A DNA stretch of 64,000 nucleotides from Luscinia megarhynchos (Eukaryota; Chordata; Aves; Passeriformes; Turdidae), in assembly GCA_034336665.1 (NCBI GenBank), contig JAPFBE010000013.1, forward strand, positions 20,067,056 to 20,131,055, read 5' to 3'. Made by a program: the position numbers and the translations under genes. Positions within the stretch are counted from its first letter, which is position 1. Each line of letters opens with the position of its first letter. This document shows positions 1 to 12,592 of the stretch, in pieces. The notes below the pieces were generated by a model. The model ran no database searches. It was given only the letters and a program-made list of their open reading frames with translations, and was not told where the DNA came from.

Positions 1-3000
1 CTCCAAACAGCATCCTTATCCTACAAGTGTGTTTAATTTCCTTAACAAATTGAGGTGTTAGGAATTTTAAACCCCAGATGTTTCTCAGAGTTATGTAAAC
101 CAAGAGGCACCCAGATGCTCACGTAAGAGCAGAGGGAAAATCCCTTTGGGAGCATGTGCCTGGCCCATGGCTGCAATGGGCTGCCAAGCAGTGTTATTCA
201 AACTGTGACATGCAACAGGTTGAGATAGGAAAAGCCCAAGGCAAGGAGAATGAGGTGAAGGTGTAAAGTGACACACTGTTCCTTTTCTTTTTCCCCAGGT
301 GGGCCTTGGGAAAATTAGAATACACTACAGCTGTGACTTCCAAATCAAGAGTCAAGTTCTCCTGTGCATTGAACCCAGGCAGACACCAGAAAGAGACATG
401 ACAAGTATCAAAGGAAAAAAGGTGTAACAAAAGAGGTAAATATTAACATTCAGTGTTTCCCAGTGTACTGTATTTCACTTTCTCCTCCTTGTTACACTCC
501 CCTTTTGAGACAAATAATTGTCACCTGGAAAAGAAGAAATTTCCTCTTGTTTTGTTGCATTAGGGCATATAGGAAGGTTTGAAAATGTTAAGGCATTTGA
601 AAATTACTGTATTTTTAGAACTGTCACAAACACTGAGTCTATTTCCTGGAGGTCTTTTATGGTGATGACCTTCAGATGCTGACTATGAAGTCTTTGAATT
701 CTTAGAGAAAGTAGCTAGGTCTTTTTTTCCTTCCAACAGCTTATTTTGTCCTTTCAATTGAAGAGATGTTAATGAACACACACTGTTATAAACAGCTGTT
801 CCTGCCTCGTACTAGAGCTCATCTCCACCATAATAGCTCTGCTGAAAAGGAAAAATGATCTCCTGGTGTGGATTCAGTCCTGTGTAAACTTTTGCTTTCC
901 TTTCTTCTGCAAGGCTTTGTCCCTCACCCAGAATGGGCAGCCTGCCTCTGTCTACCCAGGGATGTCCTGTGTTACAGGGATCAATGACATGACCTACCCT
1001 TATCTTGTACTAGGAAATTATAGAGCTATCAAGAGTGTGGAAAATACCTTTTCTCTGCCTCTCCTCCCACCAGCCAACTGCAATCAGCACAAGCTTTACT
1101 GTAAATGCAGTGATAAGAGGGAAAGGCAGCAGCAGGAGGCTTTTTGCTAGTGTGGCTTATTATTACTATCTGAGAATATAAACTCCAAAAGCAGTGCTGA
1201 GATTTGCTAGTTACACCATTGCCCCTGTAGCTGTATCTTGTTTAGTGGAGGCAAAAAAATGAGATTGGAAACTGTGCAACCAGTGAGGCAGGATTTTATT
1301 AAATGGTGCAGCACCCTGAGGAGTGAAGGAACCAAGCTGTAGGTATCTAATAAAAGCATTTGATAATGTTTTGAGGACATCCACATGCATATAGGGCCTT
1401 TCCAAGGGAATCTTCATGAACCTCTGCATGTCTCTTCTCATTCCATCTCACCTCTGTTGAGATACCAAGGAATCCATGGCTAGGATATCATCAGGCCTTT
1501 CTGGCTGAAAGGTACTGACTGTAATAGTGTCTGACTCAGTTTCAGCCTAGTGGCCTCCTGAAACTCTCAATATGTGCCAGATATAAGGAGCTCTTCATCA
1601 TACAGGTATCTCCAAAGAACCAAATTGAGGCCAGCATATCCTGGCATGCAGAGTACTAATCTGGGGCTGAGTCACCATTGAATCTCACCAGGCCAGGTTT
1701 TGAAACAGGTCAGAGGATCAGTTGTTTATTGTCAGAATCCTCAAGCTCTCTAGCCCTACTTGCCAGGAAAGCTGTTTAGCTTCCCACCACTGTTTCAAAG
1801 TGTTCCTAGTTCAAAGTGGCCTGTGCTTAACTTCTCCTTAATGCAGCTCCCTGGAGAGGAGGAAGCATAACATCACCCTGGCCAGGGCTGGGTGCCCTGG
1901 GTGTGTGACCTTTGCCATGCTGACCTGCCCTCATCTTGCCTGGCAGCATTAATTGCTCTTAGAGCAGCTTTGTTGCCAGCTCTGGGAGGTTTGGACAGAC
2001 AGCTCATGCTTCCACTAGTTAGGAGCCAGTAATAGCCACTCTGGGTCCTGGGATGAGAGAAGGAGAGGCTGGTAATACCCCTTCTTCAGTGCCCCATTAG
2101 ACTGGAGGAATCCTCAAAATGTGGGTTAGTTTCAGCTGAGCCCCCTCCCTCTCCAGCCCAGGCTCTTCCTCATTTTGTTTCAGCTCTGCACCACAACCCA
2201 CGTGAGGAGGGCGTGATGCTATTTATTCTTGTTTCCTCCCTCTCTGAGATCCTATCAGAAACACCAGTCTGAGTCAGAGGCAGAGGCTGTGACTGAAATG
2301 AGAGGGAAAACTTGGAAATGCACAGATTTCAGCCCAGTGTGGCTACCCCAGATCTTTGGAAAACTGTGCCTCAAAAATGTATGAGATACTCAGCAAAACA
2401 GCAGCTTAAGAAAGACTGTGTGAATTAGAAACTGCCTAGCAAGCAGCAAGAAAAGGAGTGGCTGGCTTGGCGTAGGTAAGGAACAGGACTCAGAGGAGTG
2501 TTGTAGCATGGGTGTTACATGACCTTCTACCCTCTTGCAGTATCTGCTATTTTTGGACATTTGCTGAGAAGAATCCCTCCAAGTTCACTCCTCTGGTTTA
2601 TTGGGTGGTGATAGCTGGGTTTTCCAGCACAAACAGAACTGTGCTACAGTGAGAGGTTTCCAGCAGTGATATTTTTCCACATGCATTTGAATGAAAAGTC
2701 ATTTAAAAGCCTACTCTCTGCATTTGGCAGGTAGGGGCAGGGTACAACAAACCAAAAACACGTGTCCAAATATTCCAGTCCCAAACACTTAGATCTAGCT
2801 GCTTACAACATATTTCATTACATGTTAAGCAGCACAGATCTGGAAGGATCTGGAAATACTTTCCACATCCAGATCTCCCCAGCAAGAACCATGTCTTGGG
2901 CAGCTTGCATTTTTATTGCCTTCATTGCCTTGCTGAGATGATATCCCAGTACTTAAGGTGAACTGTGTGAGTAATAATACTTCAGTAGAGTGGAGCCATT

Positions 3001-6000
3001 TACTTCTGCTCAAGTGAACTGGTGCTTAATGGCCTGTATAGTTATATGACCTCTGGTTGCAATCTGATCAGATAGCACAAACTAAATGCAGTGGAGTCTT
3101 GCTGATAATGGGAGGCGAATGGAGGCTCAGGACCTGGGGTATTGCCCAGAGTAGGGACAGCTGGTCAGCAGGTGGCAATCTTATATCTGAAGCAGGAGAG
3201 ACCCACCACTGCTAGAAAAATTTGCTACCAGCCATGTCTATAGTGAGATGTGAGAGAGCTGGATGCTTTGTGTACTGCTTCCAATCATATGCATTTATTT
3301 TTTTCTTTGCAGTCTGTTAACAGCACACTTTTGCCGTGTCCCAGGTGTTATGACTTGGTTTCCATTCTGCCATGCCCTCTAGTTGCAGATCTGAGAGGTT
3401 GTATTCAGCCTCCTTGGCCAGACTGCAGTACAGGTCCAGAAGTGCAGCCTTGCTATTTGCTGCTAAAAAAGCTGCTATGGAATGGGAGTAACTTGCAAAT
3501 GTAAGGCATGGATTATCATGAACCAGATCTGCTGCTCAGGTGTGTGAGAGAAGGGCGTCTCAGTCCTTGCAGACATGAATGCTCACTGACTTCACTGGCC
3601 TGGTTTGTCCGTGCAAGGTCAGCCAACTGCAGCAGTTTGATCAACACTGCCTTCAACACAACACCTCAGTTTAGGCATCTTTGCTCATATAGTGCTACTT
3701 CAGAAATGCTTTCATTTGAGCCTTTTATAATACACAGAAAAGAGTGGCACAAACCATTTCCATAGCACCTGACCTTGTTTTCAGCCTGTCAAGTGGGAGA
3801 GAGGCCATGAAGCATAAGGAGAGTGGTTGGGACCAGGCACAGAGTATGCAGCAATAGCAGCATTTGTGATACATGTTGTCCTAACAACAGCAGCTTTCTC
3901 TAAGCCAAGATTTCCTGGGCTAACAACTTGAGGAATCCTTGGGTATGGCCTGTTACCTGAAAGGCACTCCATGCTCATGTGGGGAGGGAGGAGGTGAGAA
4001 AAAAAAGATGCTGCTGCTTTTAAAATGAATTTAGCATTGAGGAGAGTAATTTGTTCCCAAACCTGGAGCCTGAAGCTCTGTCTTATCCACAGGGCATGGG
4101 AAAAAGACAGGACTCGAGCAATTTCTAGCTGAACTAGGACCTTGCATCCATGTGTGTGAAGTGCTGCAGGTAAGGAGCAAATGTTGGTTCTTGTGGACTT
4201 TGCTGGGCCTATATAGTGGCCAAACTTCTCACAGACCTCAGAGTACCAGCCCCCAGTCTGCTAACAGTGCTTACACTGCTTTAAGGGAAGCAAGGTAAGG
4301 GGCCTAAATCCACGTGATCTGGGCATGGTTACATGACTGGTTTGTTGCAAGACAAGCACTTATACCAGAGCCTCCTAAATCCTTGCCCTTTCTCTTGGGT
4401 TAGAGCAGTTTCAGTTGCCCATTTAGATTTCAGCCCAATAACCAAACAGCTAATTTGGGCTTATTGCAAGTGAGATATGAACCATCAAGGATTAAAAGTC
4501 ATTTTTCTCATCCTGCCAACAGTCACCAGCTGGAATTTGACAGCTAAGCACAGTGCTTCATCTAAGCTGGCAGCCTTCTTGCTGAAGTCAAGGTCACCAG
4601 GAGTAGCACAGTACGGTGAAGAGGCAATTAAAGCACACAGGAGCCACCCGGGCACCCACAGCAGGTTTGATTTCTCACCCCTTCTGCTGCCCAGTTTTCA
4701 CAATGCACATCTACAGATTCAGGTTATAACCCCAGAAGTGTTGCAACAAGTTAGGGCTTGGAGCACATTTTGTCTGCAATGTTTGCACGGTCTGTCTCGC
4801 GAGCCGCCAAGGCTGTCCCAGGCATGCCAGCAATGCAGGTGGGAATGGCTGGATGAAACTTCCAGGTAGAGAGCAGGCCTTTAGCTGCCATCTCATTGTA
4901 ACACAAATGGTGTCAAGCACAAGCTCCCTGAAACCAAAACCTCCCTACCTACTCCTTGCTTAGCCTCCTGCAGCCTTTGCCCAAGACAGCTTTGGTGATG
5001 CAGCAGTACAGATGGATGGTGTGTGGGAATGAAAGGGTGAGCATCGCAGTAGTGCTGGCTCAGACAGCTGCTCACACCCTGCCCACCAAAGCAGTGATCT
5101 GCATTCAGAACCTGACCCAATTCCAGCCTCTGCTGGCTTCACAGGAAAAACACTCTGGGGTTTTCAGGAAGCACTTGCACAACAGCCGATACCAGGTGAG
5201 CTGCAGGCCGAGACAGATGTGTCGTCAAAGCAGTGTTGCCACATGTGTTGCAAGGATGAGTGAAGGATATTGGCATTTTGTGTCATTCGTACCTAGAGGA
5301 CCATTTTCTCTTTTCAAACACAGTCAAAATGGAGGGGAGAAGGGGATAAGCATGGCTGTGACTTTAAGACACCAGTTATGAGTGGGAATGTGTACCTGGC
5401 AAGAAGTCAGTTCTTTCAGTAATGCTTATGTTGCTTTTATGCTTTTGTAGAAAACACATCAGTGGATTAAGACCAAGAAAAGGGTAGGGGCCTTTGCTTC
5501 AAGTGAAGGGCTGTGACCTGACGGTGGGAAATTACTGTTTTGGAAATTTTCCCTTCATATCTGACATTTGCTCTACATCTACCCAGGAGCTCTCACCCAT
5601 CTCTCATGAACAGCCTCTAATCACATGTGAGCACAAGTGGAGGACAATATATTTTCTTTCACCAGAATGAAGAGGGAAAGCAGTGACAAACACAGCAACT
5701 GTTGGGAAAAGTCCTCTCTTTAATGTGAACCAGATGTCTTCCAGCCCGAGGAGCTGGTGTATGGCTCACAGTGGAATGGGAGTGCTGGGGTGGACGAGAG
5801 GGCTTGGAGTGCTTCACCTGGTCATGTATGCTCCTTGTGACCTTTGATGAAACACTGGTTGTTTCTCTTTGTAAGCCATTTGCTTTCCACCTACCTACTG
5901 TGTCAGTCCTCAGAAAAGGTTGCCCTGGAAAAAAAAATGCCTGGTCATCAGCCTGGTAAGTCAGGCTTCTTGTCTCTTCTCTCTCTGTCTTGACCTCGTT

Positions 6001-6768
6001 TCCCAGCAAGAAGCACATTTGTCCCAGACCTACAGAGTCCACATTAGAAATCTCTGCTTTTGCTTCCCTGGATCCAGGAATATCTAGAGAACTAGAAGAG
6101 GGAAATGAGAGCAGAAGGTGGTGCAGGGAGGTATCAAAAAAAAATGGACAGGAAAAATGAGATCAATGTGTGATCCCAGGCTACCGGATGGGTATGCGAA
6201 GGAAAGGAAGGAAAAAGACTCTTAGAAAAGAGTTCTCACCCTGAAGGAGCTAGGCAAGAGACATGGCAAATTTTATTTGAAAGGTCTCCAAGGCTGAAAA
6301 TTGTCAAAAGGCTGCTAAGAGCAGGGAAACAAAACAGTATTCATCTTGGAAAATGTGAGGCATAGGGATAGCTGCAGCCCTATGGGGAGGTTCACATTTT
6401 TCCTTAGATGGCCCTTGTTTAGTTATGCTCTGTAGCAGTACTTACAACACAGCCCTGTTGATGCCACAACTTAACCCTGCAATGTTAGCAAGTGTCTGCA
6501 ATGGCTGGACCCAAACCGTGTGAGTCAAGGTGCCACATGGCTTTCCTGCTCGGCCAGCACCCAAGGAGGAGCTGTAGCAGCTCCCCAGGTCCCATCCCCA
6601 CCCCTATCTGCCCGAAGGCATCCCAGTGTCCTGGCCAGCTCCGTGTGGGGGCTGGGAGGACAGTGGTGCTGGTGTAACTGGTTTGGGCAGCATACCAGAC
6701 CAGAGCCCGTGCCAGACAGCGCTGCCCCGGCCGGAGGGCTGCTCCTCCAGCACCTCTGCGGGGCACAG
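1..6768. other. Intergenic, distal upstream region
   Basis: No gene, RNA or recognisable transposable element. Composition is ordinary. Open frames are short and unlike any family. At 1850-2300 there is a stretch with two direct TGACCT half-sites (1906-1911, 1921-1926) and an AP-1 core TGAGTCA (2270-2276), which could be regulatory. Confidence 0.6.
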
Positions 6769-8527
6769 CGGGAGCAGGGAGTGGGGAGAAGGGAGAAGGG
6801 AGAAGGGAGAAGGGAGCAGGAGAAGGAACAGGGAGCAGGAGCAGGAGCAGGGGAAGGAGCAGGGAGCAGACGGGAGCAGGGGAGAAAGGGAGCAGGAGGA
6901 GAGGGAGAAGGGAGGGAGAAGGGAGAAGGGAGAAGGGAGAAGGAGCAGGAGCAGGGAGAGAGGAGAGGGCAGGGGAGAAGGGAGACAGGGAGCAGGGAGC
7001 AGGGAGCAGGGAGAGGAGCAGGGAGCAGGGGAGAAGGGAGAAGGGGAGCAGGGAGAGGGAGAGGGGCAGGAGCAGGGGAGCAGGGAGCAGGGAGCAGGAG
7101 CAGGGGCAGGGAGCAGGGGAGGAGAAGGAGGCAGGGAGCAGGGGGCAGGAGCAGGGAGCAGGGAGCAGGAGCAGGGAGCAGGGAGCAGGGAGCAGGAGCA
7201 GGGAGCAGGAGCAGGAGCAGGGAGCAGGAGCAGGGGAGCAGGAGCAGGGAGCAGGGAGCAGGGAGCAGGGAGCAGGGAGCAGGGGAGCAGGAGCAGGGGA
7301 GCAGGGAGCAGGGGGGCAGGGGCAGGGGGAGCAGGAGAGGGAGCAGGAGCAGGAGCAGGGGAGCAGGGGGCAGGGGCAGGGAGGGAGCAGGGAGCAGGGA
7401 GCAGGGGCAGGGGCAGGGAGCAGGGAGCAGGGCAGGGGGCAGGAGCAGGAGCAGGGGCAGGAGCAGGGAGCAGGAGCAGGGGCAGGGAGCAGGAGCAGGA
7501 GCAGGGAGCAGGGGGCAGGGGGCAGGGAGCAGGGGGCAGGGAGCAGGGAGCAGGGGGCAGGGAGCGGGAGCAGGGGGCAGAACGGGAGGGAGCAGGGGGG
7601 CAGGAGCAGGGGAGAAGGGAGCAGGGGCAGGAGCAGGAGCAGGGGCAGGAGCAGGAGAAGGAGCAGGAGCGGGAGGAGCAGGGGCACGGGGGCAGGGAGC
7701 AGGGAGAAGGAGCAGGGAGCAGGAGCAGGGAGCAGGGGCAGGAGCAGGAGCAGGGGGCAGGGAGCAGGGAGAGCAGGAGGAGCAGGGGCAGGGGCAGGAG
7801 CAGGGAAGGAGCAGGGGGCAGGGAGCGGGGGCAGGGGGCAGGGAGCAGGGGCAGGAGCAGGGGCAGGGAGCAGGGGGCAGGAGAAGGAGCAGGGGCAGGA
7901 GCAGGAGCAGGGAGCAGGAGCAGGAGGCAGGGAGCAGGGCAGGAGCAGGGGCAGGAGCAGGGAGCAGGAGCAGAGGGCAGGGAGCAGGAGGAGCAGGGGC
8001 AGGAGCAGGGAGCAGGGGCAGGGGCAGGAGCAGGGGCAGGAGCAGGAGCAGGGGGCAGGGAGCAGGAGCAGGGGCAGGAGCAGGGAGAAGGAGCAGGGGC
8101 AGGGAGCAGGAGCAGGGAGCAGGAGCAGGGCAGGGAGCAGGAGCAGGAGCAGGGGCAGGAGCAGGGAAGGAGCAGGGGCAGGAGCAGGGAGCAGGGGCAG
8201 GAGCAGGAGCAGGGAGCAGGGGCAGGAGCAGGGAGCAGGGGGCAGGGGCAGGAGCAGGGGCAGGAGCAGGAGCAGGGGCAGGGGCAGGAGGAGCAGGGGC
8301 AGGAGCAGGAGCAGGGAGCAGGGAGCAGAGGCAGGGAGCAGGAGAAGGGGAGCAGGGGGCAGGAGCAGGAGCAGGAGCAGGGGGCACGGGCAGGAGCAGG
8401 AGAAGGAGCAGGGGGCAGGAGCAGGAGCAGGGGCAGGAGTAGGGAGCAGCAGCAGGGCCAGGGGCAGGGGCAGGGGCAGGAACAGGAGAAGGGAGCAGGA
8501 GCAGAGAGGAGCAGGGGCAGGGAGCAG
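6769..8527 (+). repeat. T-free purine-rich GGAGCA/GGGAGCA/GGGGCA minisatellite, about 1.76 kb
   Basis: A long tandem array built from 6-7-base units GGAGCA, GGGAGCA, GGGGCA and GGGAGAA in irregular order. GGGAGAA variants dominate the first ~300 bp and GGAGCA, GGGAGCA and GGGGCA the rest. Unit length alternates between 6 and 7, so the reading frame drifts. The + strand has essentially no T; the first TAG (near 8438) comes only at the far end. Every stop codon on either strand needs a T on the + strand, so all six frames stay open for hundreds of codons and no coding meaning should be read into them. The + strand is G-rich with many GGG runs (potential G-quadruplexes), and the opposite strand is C-rich. 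Confidence 0.95.
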
Positions 8528-8775
8528 CACCCCACGCTCCTCAGCGCTCTGTGGGGCTGGGCCGGGCCGTGTGGAAGGAAGGGAGCCGTTCCGCTGAGGC
8601 GGGGCCCGTGCTGCACTCGGCCTGTGGAGGCCATTGTGGCGTCCGGGCCAGCGGGACGGAGCCGGCGCCGGAGCCGGGCCCAGCTGCGGTCGGGTCGGGT
8701 CGGGCTGGGCTGGGAGCATGGCAGAGCCTCAGCTCCGAGCTCTGCCAGGCCGAGCCAAGGCCGGAGGGGCTCCCA
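8528..8775. promoter_or_regulatory. Small CpG island next to the minisatellite
   Basis: Directly after the purine array the sequence becomes CpG-dense for about 250 bp, including tandem GGGTC/GGGCT pentamers at about 8690-8718 (CGGGTCGGGTCGGGCTGGG). It returns to ordinary composition after about 8830. It could be a promoter or enhancer for an unseen transcript, or just G/C-rich DNA spread from the repeat. No gene can be attached to it. Confidence 0.5.
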
Positions 8776-10751
8776 TCAGCTCCGGCCACGTGTGCACGGG
8801 TCAGGGCACTGCACCGCCTGGGGCGCCTGCACTGCCAGGCCGCTCTGCGGGAAACTGTGTCCTTGCAGAAAAAGGACTCTCAAGGTCCCTCTCCTGTGCT
8901 GTCCCAAGTTGCCCTTGAAGGTAATGGAAAAAGCCAAGGTGGAAGTCCTGTTCTGCAGCATTTTCTCTTTCAGCTCCAGAAGGCAAGGTCGATGTTGGTG
9001 TAAATGCAGCAACACACTTTGCCACTGAGGCATTTCCGTGTGGCTGACAGGGATTTTGCCTGAATGCCATGCAGGAGGCCAGAAATATGCCATCCTAGCC
9101 TTCACAGCTCTTTCTGCTCCTGCTGTTCTCAGGACTGACATGAAATGATGAAAAGGGCATCAGGCAAGGACAGCTAGTCCCTGTCTTCTACCAGTCAGCG
9201 TCTTAGCTGGAGATTCTTGCTCTGGAGGTCGTTAAGCCAAGGAAGCCTCCTTGGAACAAGCAAAATATCAAATCTTAGACCTTGAGCTGAGACTCGGTCC
9301 TCACTGTTATCAGGCTAGAAGGGATGAAGCCAGGCTGGATTATTTCCTTTCCTTTTTTGAATTTCCTTTGTCTTGAGGCCCTGATAGTGTGGACAGAATT
9401 AAGAAACTTACCTTGTACTTCATTGGGAATTTTTGCTTCTTGTATCTTGGGAGTATGCAAATTTCCCATCATCCTCTTACCACAGATTTTATGGTTTTTT
9501 AACCCCTGTTTTCTGCAGTGCATTCCAGTAAGAAATGTGTTCTGTAAGTGTTTTGTCTCTGATCATCCTGTCCTCCACAAAGGACTTATGGAAAGGAAAT
9601 CTATTCAGGCTAGTAATGTGTTAACTATTCATTGCTGATTCTCCCATCAGGGTCTGTGAGCTGTGCTGGGGATTTTGTGCCGGGGATTTTCCACCAGCTT
9701 TGCCTATTCCAGCTTTTCAACTGGGTGCATTTTCCCACAAATACGTAGTTTCAGAAGTGCCATCTTCACTGCTTAGTCACTCAGGTAAAGAAAATAGCTT
9801 GAGCATGGTTCTCATGCTGCCTCCTTCCTACCAGACGCTTGGCTTTATCTTGCATTATAAGTGAGACTAAATCTTTTTGAAAATCTATGTGTCAGCACTG
9901 AATTATTTATAGTCATGTCAAACAGTCCTGAGTATATGGATAAAACCCAGGATAAAGTATCCTTGTGTGCCACGGATGACAAAAAAGTGTTGTGCCAGTC
10001 AGAGAGCCAGCCTTGATGTGAGGCAAAGATGTTTTTTGCTGGCTGGGGGTCAGGTGGTGAGGGGTGGTGTGCTTGTAGCAAAATCAGTATGTTGTATTTT
10101 ATGATTACCTTAATAATCACATCAATAATAATGTAATTTTCCCAGCAGCTGACTGCAGCAGCAGATAAAAACCTAGAATTATGTTTGTGAATTTGACTGG
10201 AGGAGATTGCAGACTGTTCCCAGGCCATGTTTGTTCTCTTTGCCAAAGCAAAGTATTACTTAAATAGAAAGCTAGAGCCACTATGCTGCAGCTGTAATAT
10301 GACCCATTAGACATTCCTGAGAAAGCACAATTAAAAACCCAAGACATTCTAAATCATTTCCCCCAACTAAAACTCGGTGAAGGGAGGTTTATGCAATTTT
10401 ATTGCTGTCTAAGTTATGTATCCAGATCTTGCTTTGTAGATGCTTATTTTCTTTATATGCTATTTGTCCTTATTTAAAGAATAACACAGACCTTATACAT
10501 CTGCATAAAAAGTATGCAATAATACATCATTATCCTGCTTGTTTCTTTATTCATTTTCTCTTTTAAAATCTTGCAGCAATTGGAGCACTCATCCTTATAT
10601 TCAAAAACCTGCTTGACATTAGTCCCTGCCCTCTCCTGATTCCAAAATAATTAAGATCTCCACATCTGTACCTTTTTTATTTCATTTCTGATTGTATTCT
10701 GACATACATATTGACCAGCCCACTCTCACTGCCCTCCACTAAAGGAAATTG

Positions 10752-10761
10752 TGATTGACAG
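10752..10761 (+). promoter_or_regulatory. PBX-MEIS/PREP composite motif (copy 1)
   Basis: Perfect TGATTGACAG, the consensus decamer bound by PBX with MEIS or PREP homeodomain partners. It is one of three identical copies in 3.7 kb of intergenic DNA. Binding is inferred. Confidence 0.4.
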
Positions 10762-12582
10762 ACCCTATCTTCAGTTAGAGGAGGTCTCTCAACACAGGCA
10801 TTTAGGAATTCTTTCTGGCTGCTTTGGTGCTCGGTGCATTGTCACACAAATGGGCTGGACCACTGTCAAAGGAGTGGTTAAATCTCAGCCAGACCTGAGA
10901 GGGTTCAAGTGGGCAAGGAATTACAGCCTTTCACCTGCTTTGGTCTTCTCAGTCTTATCATAGCAATATGTGCTTGCTTGGTCACTCCCTTTCGAAAAAC
11001 AATCAGTCTGCTGAAAAAATAGATCCTTTGGTTTGCTCTATATTTAGGCAAAACCAATCTTGATTCCAGGACTATAGAAAGGTATGCTTTTCTTTCCACC
11101 CTTCAGCTAAGGAAGAGGGGAAAACAAAAATTTGAACAGATCTATCTATAACAGTGAATATTTTACAAGTCTGTTTAATAGACAACTACAGCAGTAAGGG
11201 GAAACTCTAACAAGTCACTGCTGCACTTTATGTTGTTTATGCTCTGAAGGCTGTTCAACTTCATTGTCCTGCAGAGTTTGCCAATTGGACTGTGATTTCT
11301 TGATGGATTTAGTTCATGGGTAATGCCTAGATGGGATAGAAACCTCAAAACCATAAAGGAACTATTGACATCCTCACTGTCCTGAGGGCTGAGGACAGAT
11401 CACTGAAGGGAAAAGTTAAATAAAAGGTGGGAAAATCAGAGTTACTGCTGTTGGCTCTTCAGCAAAGCTGTGTGACTTCTCACACTGGAGTGAATACTTG
11501 TCCCCAGGTTTGTTTTCCCCTTTCTAAGGGGTAATAGTGGTATTGATAACATGTATATGGATTATTCTGTATTAAAAAGTTTTGCTGTCTTGTTGAGGTA
11601 TACTATTTGGGAGTATACAGGAGAATACACAACCAACTCATCACAGTTCTGGCCCTAGCATAATTTAAATTATGCTTGGAAAAAATAAACTACAGCATAG
11701 TCTATTTAAATAGCTGAGAAAATAACTTCTCTGTGGTATGAATGGCATCTCCATTACTGAAGTATTTTTGTCATGGCTCTAGCAATATAGACATATGCTG
11801 GAAAACTTTTGTTGTAGACACACCCTAGAGGAACCAAGGTGTCCAGCTGGCTGAGAAGGTAACCAATGCATCTGACTGTCTCAGACACACTGAAAATCAC
11901 TACCTAAAGTTTCCCTCTTGGAATAACAGCTTAATACATTTCACCAAGTTCCCTCCCACCCCTGTGAGGTCTTGAACAATGTGGTATCATCTTTCCTCGA
12001 TCCCAAATCCAGCCTACCTGTTGCTCACCCTGCCTTCAGTGCTGCCTTTCACACACACCCCAGGCAGTAAAGCTGGCAGAGAAAGTGGAAGGGTAGGATG
12101 AGGTCTGTCAACAACGTGTTTTAAACTGGCAAATAGAGGGACATTTCCCTTCAGCAACAAGACCTGCACCTGTGATGCAAATTAAGGGGAATATTTGCAG
12201 TGTCATACCAGTGGATGTAGGTTCCACTTGTTTTAAGATACACATAAATCCTAAATCTATTTTTCTCTTTCTTTTCTGCCTCTGGAGCTAATGCATTTAA
12301 CTCTCAAAGAGGAGACAGCTGATTGTTAGCTTCATATTCTCTTGATGTTAATTTTCTTTTTAAAAAAGCTTGCATATTATTCTAGATTAATTATATCTTT
12401 CTGCAAATAAAATCATTGGAAGGGGTCCACCTCCCTCCCCCCATTCTGCTCAGTTTCTTCCTTGATTTTTTCAGATGTCCTTTCCCCAATGAATACATCT
12501 GAATGTTACTTGGTGTTAATTAAGGATCTTAATTGCACATTTGTCTTTGCAAAGCCTGCCAGTGTGTACAGGTAACTGTGAT

Positions 12583-12592
12583 TGATTGACAG
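12583..12592 (+). promoter_or_regulatory. PBX-MEIS/PREP composite motif (copy 2) in an A/T-rich block
   Basis: Perfect TGATTGACAG preceded by TGAT, so the PBX half-site is doubled. The 250 bp upstream contain several TAATTA-type homeodomain cores (near 12383-12392 and 12515-12535). This is the most enhancer-like stretch of the upstream region, judged by eye. Confidence 0.42.

Noticed and set aside
6485..9028. Open frames of 620-800 codons on both strands across the minisatellite
   Set aside because: They exist only because the + strand lacks T, which removes all stop codons on both strands. The products are low-complexity, occur in all frames at once, and the 6/7-base unit mix shifts the frame constantly.
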